A DNA stretch of 6,095 nt from Chloroflexota bacterium (GTDB taxonomy: Bacteria; Chloroflexota; Anaerolineae; Aggregatilineales; Phototrophicaceae): contig QGUR01000278.1 of the NCBI GenBank assembly GCA_003242205.1, forward strand, positions 1 through 6,095, read 5' to 3'. The translations under genes were made by a program, and so were the position numbers. Within the stretch, counting starts at the first letter, position 1; each line of letters begins with the position of its first letter. The notes beneath the pieces were generated by a model that made no database searches, was not told where the DNA came from, and saw only the letters and a program-made list of their open reading frames with translations. Of this stretch, positions 3,550 through 6,095 are shown piece by piece.

Positions 3550-6095
3550 ATGAACCTGCTGACCCGGAACGGCATACAGCAAGGGCTTCGTATCCCTTCG
3601 GGAGCACTCTATGCGGCTGTCGTGCTGGTGTCGGCATTCGTCATGTTGAGCCGTGCCTTACCGCTACAGGGCACGCCGTTTGCGCTGATCATCACGGTAC
3701 TCGTGCTGTTTTATCTGCCGGGCATCCTTCTGGCGCGTTTCCTCGGCAAACTGGCGCTGGCGCATCCCGTCCAGCGCTTTTGCTGGGTGCTCGTCTCCGC
3801 CTTTGGAATCACAGCGTCACTTGGCGCATTGCTGCGGTTACTTCAGGTTCCGGTTTCCGGCTATATCCTGTGCCTGCATCTTCTGATGCTGTTCATGGCG
3901 CTTGCCCCGGTGAAACCGCCAGCCGCCGGGCCTTCATGGCGGCTCACGTTTGGCAATGCGCCGCTTTATCTCCTGCTGGCGGTTTCGTGCGTGGTTGTGC
4001 TGTATGTCGCGCTTGAACGCGGTCGGTTTCGTTTCGACGGTTACGAGGATCAAACGGTCTTTGCCGAACTCGCCGACTGGCTTTCTCATGAGCCGGCTGA
4101 ACCAGGCATTCGTTCCCGACGGATTGGCGTGCTTACCGGGGATGCTCGCTGGGACATGGATGGCTGGACGTACACACACGCTGTATGGGTATGGGCGAGC
4201 GGCGTTCCCGCTGCCGAACTTATCTGGTTTAACCTGACGCCGTTATTCGTCTGGACAGTGCCGTTGGCGCTGTTTGGCATGGCCTATGAACTGACCCGAC
4301 GGGAGGACGCCGCCGCTTACGCGGTTGCATTGGCGGTTGCATTCGGCCTGATGACGATTGACGCTCTGGTGTATTACAAAACATGGCTGACGTTCGGGCA
4401 GTTTGCGCTCTTTCAGGTCAATACGCTCCGTACGATATCGACGGCGCTGGTCACGCCGCTGGCCTTGATCCCGGTCTTTGCCTATTTGCACCAGCCGGCG
4501 CGGCGTTACCTCCCGCTCATACTGCTCGCCGGAATAACTGTCGCGACGATGCACCCCCGCCAGGCCGTGATCTACCTGTATTCCGTAGCGGCAACGACGC
4601 TGCTGTGGTGGCTGGCGCGACCGGAGCGCAAACGGTTTGTCCGGGCTGCTGCTCTGGCTGCTGTGCTTGTTTTGGTGGCGTCAGTGCCACTTGTGCAGCG
4701 GCTCCAACGGCCTTCGGCAGGCGCGGAAACGGCGCGGCGGCTGGCAGAAGTCGCAGGCGCTACAGATAGAGATTTGGAGCCTCCGGTTCAGATGTCTGTA
4801 ACTATCCCCCCTCCGGAAGCTGTCTCTGTTCCGCCGCCTGCTGTGGAAGATGCGGTTACGGAAACAACCGGGCAGGGAAATCCAAGAGGCGATCTACTGG
4901 CGCTTCGTTTGCCGGTGCTTGGCGACTCGTTCATCGTCGACCCGCGTACGGTCTTTTACCACCCGTTTGTGATCATCGGAGTGCTGGCCGGGCTACTTAT
5001 TGTGGTGTATTGGCGGCGCGAATTGGCCGCGCAGTATGTGTTTGCTTCGACGGCTGTCACGCTCATCCTGCTGTTCGTGCCCGGCATCAGCGATGTTTTC
5101 ATCCGTCTGGTCACCGCGTTGGTCGCGCCCAGTGTTGCTCTGGGCATGCCTGTTTCCCTGGCGCTGGCCTATGTGCTCGATCTTGGATTGCGGCGATTAG
5201 CTTCGCCGAGGCTTGTGCCTGCGTTTCGCCTGTTCTTTGTTTTGTTTGCAGTGGCTGTTTTTGCCCTGCTGTTGTTCGAACCGATCCCAATACCGGCAAG
5301 CGCAAAGGATCAGATCAGGGCATCCAACGCCATGCAGGCGTTGAGAGACATACAACCGGCAGATGAACTTCTTTTGCAGACACTCCGCGAAGTGCTGCCC
5401 GGCGATGAGCGCTCTGTGCTGATTACGCCCGATCATGTCGCCGGATACATCACCGAGAGCGTGCCATTTGCGTTTGTTACCGGCGGCCGCGAGAGTAGCA
5501 ATCTCGCGGCAGAGGGTTCGCGGCGATTCGTCAATGAGACCAGCCCGCAGGCTCCCTGGCTCGACAGGCAGGATATCGAGTTCATACAGACGTGGGGTGT
5601 TACGCATGTTGTGCTCGAGATCGACAATACGCGACTGACGCAGCTTTTGCTGCAACCGGAGCGCTTTGAGCTTCAGGCTGCGGTTGGCGGTTACCGCGTA
5701 TTTCGCGTTTTGCCCGGCATTGAACCAACAGGCGTCGATGCGCTGTTCGGTGACATGAACGCGCTGTATCAGGCGCAGGGGGCAAGTCGATGGGGTAGGC
5801 GCGGTTTCGCGCTGGAGTTGCCGGGCACGACCGAAGGATGGGCGGCCATTGCGGAGCGGTGGGGGCAACTGGGGGATACGCCCATCGCTCGCCTTGGCCT
5901 TGCCTTTACGGAAGTGATGCTGGGGGATGATACGCGCTCGCTGGAGTTATGGGCTGAACTGCATGAGCAGTATCCACAGCAGCCGGCTTTTCTTGAGGCG
6001 GTTGCCCTGACTGAAGCAATCCTCGGACGCCTCGAGCAGGGCGTGGCAATGCTGCTGTCTGCTCTCGATGCCGGGGAACCCGCGATGCGCGTGGC
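3550..6095 (+). CDS. Partial large polytopic membrane protein, GT-C-like core with soluble TPR-like tail
   Basis: The frame from ATG 3550 has no stop through the right edge, giving at least 848 residues; the C-terminus is missing. About 13-15 hydrophobic segments lie at roughly 18-36, 42-63, 76-97, 103-120, 137-154, 222-243, 253-272, 295-313, 320-334, 337-355, 363-382, 471-487, 495-511, 515-548 and 558-577. After the fifth comes an acidic loop (FDGYEDQ, 162-168, then RWDMDGW, 200-206), followed later by MHPRQA (334-339). Multiple helices with an acidic extracytoplasmic loop are the general plan of GT-C enzymes that use polyprenyl-phosphate sugars. A hydrophilic Pro-rich insert spans about 385-465. 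After residue 578 the protein is soluble: a small alpha/beta-looking region (620-720, with WGVTHVVLEID at 682-692), then helices at about 760-848 with TPR-like spacing (AIAERWGQLGD, LELWAELHEQYPQQPAF). The start follows the GT2 stop by 9 nt with only a weak GGAA (3534-3537) as SD, suggesting translational coupling. Membrane protein identity is secure; GT-C activity is inferred. A non-catalytic transport or assembly protein is the alternative. Confidence 0.82.
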   Translation, partial: MNLLTRNGIQQGLRIPSGALYAAVVLVSAFVMLSRALPLQGTPFALIITVLVLFYLPGILLARFLGKLALAHPVQRFCWVLVSAFGITASLGALLRLLQVPVSGYILCLHLLMLFMALAPVKPPAAGPSWRLTFGNAPLYLLLAVSCVVVLYVALERGRFRFDGYEDQTVFAELADWLSHEPAEPGIRSRRIGVLTGDARWDMDGWTYTHAVWVWASGVPAAELIWFNLTPLFVWTVPLALFGMAYELTRREDAAAYAVALAVAFGLMTIDALVYYKTWLTFGQFALFQVNTLRTISTALVTPLALIPVFAYLHQPARRYLPLILLAGITVATMHPRQAVIYLYSVAATTLLWWLARPERKRFVRAAALAAVLVLVASVPLVQRLQRPSAGAETARRLAEVAGATDRDLEPPVQMSVTIPPPEAVSVPPPAVEDAVTETTGQGNPRGDLLALRLPVLGDSFIVDPRTVFYHPFVIIGVLAGLLIVVYWRRELAAQYVFASTAVTLILLFVPGISDVFIRLVTALVAPSVALGMPVSLALAYVLDLGLRRLASPRLVPAFRLFFVLFAVAVFALLLFEPIPIPASAKDQIRASNAMQALRDIQPADELLLQTLREVLPGDERSVLITPDHVAGYITESVPFAFVTGGRESSNLAAEGSRRFVNETSPQAPWLDRQDIEFIQTWGVTHVVLEIDNTRLTQLLLQPERFELQAAVGGYRVFRVLPGIEPTGVDALFGDMNALYQAQGASRWGRRGFALELPGTTEGWAAIAERWGQLGDTPIARLGLAFTEVMLGDDTRSLELWAELHEQYPQQPAFLEAVALTEAILGRLEQGVAMLLSALDAGEPAMRV
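4321..4344 (+). repeat. Short tandem repeat, 2 x 12 bp, inside the large membrane protein
   Basis: GCGGTTGCATTG is followed directly by GCGGTTGCATTC, identical at 11 of 12 positions. The repeat encodes AVAL-AVAF inside a predicted membrane helix (residues 258-265) and keeps the reading frame. It looks like a small local duplication tolerated in a hydrophobic helix; no further role is suggested. Confidence 0.6.

Noticed and set aside
4383..4769. 128-codon plus-strand frame rich in Ala, Gly and Cys
   Set aside because: It is an out-of-frame reading inside the large membrane protein gene. The true frame is open across the same interval and encodes membrane helices.
5197..5868. 223-codon minus-strand open frame
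   Set aside because: It is antisense to the large membrane protein frame, whose sense translation is continuous and shows sensible membrane and soluble segments. The antisense product has no motif.
1..6095. CRISPR arrays, tRNA/rRNA genes, insertion sequences, attachment sites, toxin-antitoxin or defence genes
   Set aside because: On reading both strands I found no regularly spaced repeats, cloverleaf-like segments, transposase or integrase motifs, or paired small genes; nearly all the sequence is accounted for by the five genes.

Overview
The window is a bacterial surface-glycan (polysaccharide or glycolipid) gene cluster. Base composition is moderately GC-rich, roughly the mid-50s percent by eye. 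Start codons include TTG, and the genes are tightly packed. The best lineage guess is an environmental bacterium, perhaps Chloroflexota (Anaerolineae-like). That rests only on the gene combination and the style of the large membrane protein, and is held weakly. No mobile element, CRISPR array, tRNA, rRNA or defence-system signature was seen.

Layout: bases 1-110 hold the start of a minus-strand gene that leaves the window on the left. Its 36 visible residues end in a class I SAM-methyltransferase motif I (VLELGCGP), and it has a strong GGAGGG ribosome binding site. Bases 111-344 are a divergent intergenic region. It carries a perfect 7-bp inverted repeat (TGTAAAT-N10-ATTTACA) whose two arms each contain a TTTACA -35-like hexamer facing outward. 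From 345 to the right edge run four plus-strand genes: a GT4-type glycosyltransferase (345-1511), a DUF354 protein with a predicted GT-B-like fold (1571-2629, TTG start), a GT2 polyprenyl-phosphate glycosyltransferase of the DPM1 type with two C-terminal membrane helices (2629-3540), and a very large polytopic protein (3550 to beyond 6095, at least 848 residues). The last has a GT-C-like membrane core and a soluble tail ending in TPR-like helices.

How they may work together (inference): the GT4 and DUF354 proteins would act in the cytoplasm on nucleotide-sugar-dependent steps of glycan assembly. The GT2 enzyme would charge a polyprenyl phosphate with a sugar. The downstream GT-C-like protein is a natural candidate to use that lipid-linked sugar on the outer face of the membrane. 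The divergent methyltransferase may modify a sugar of the same glycan. Genes 2-4 are coupled by a 1-nt overlap (TAATG) and a 9-nt gap. A weak promoter-like site lies in the 59-nt gap between genes 1 and 2.

The two genes cut by the window edges are the most easily overlooked parts, because neither forms a closed ORF. Nothing here is a demonstrably new biological system. The most interesting unit is the DUF354, GT2 and GT-C-like/TPR neighbourhood.
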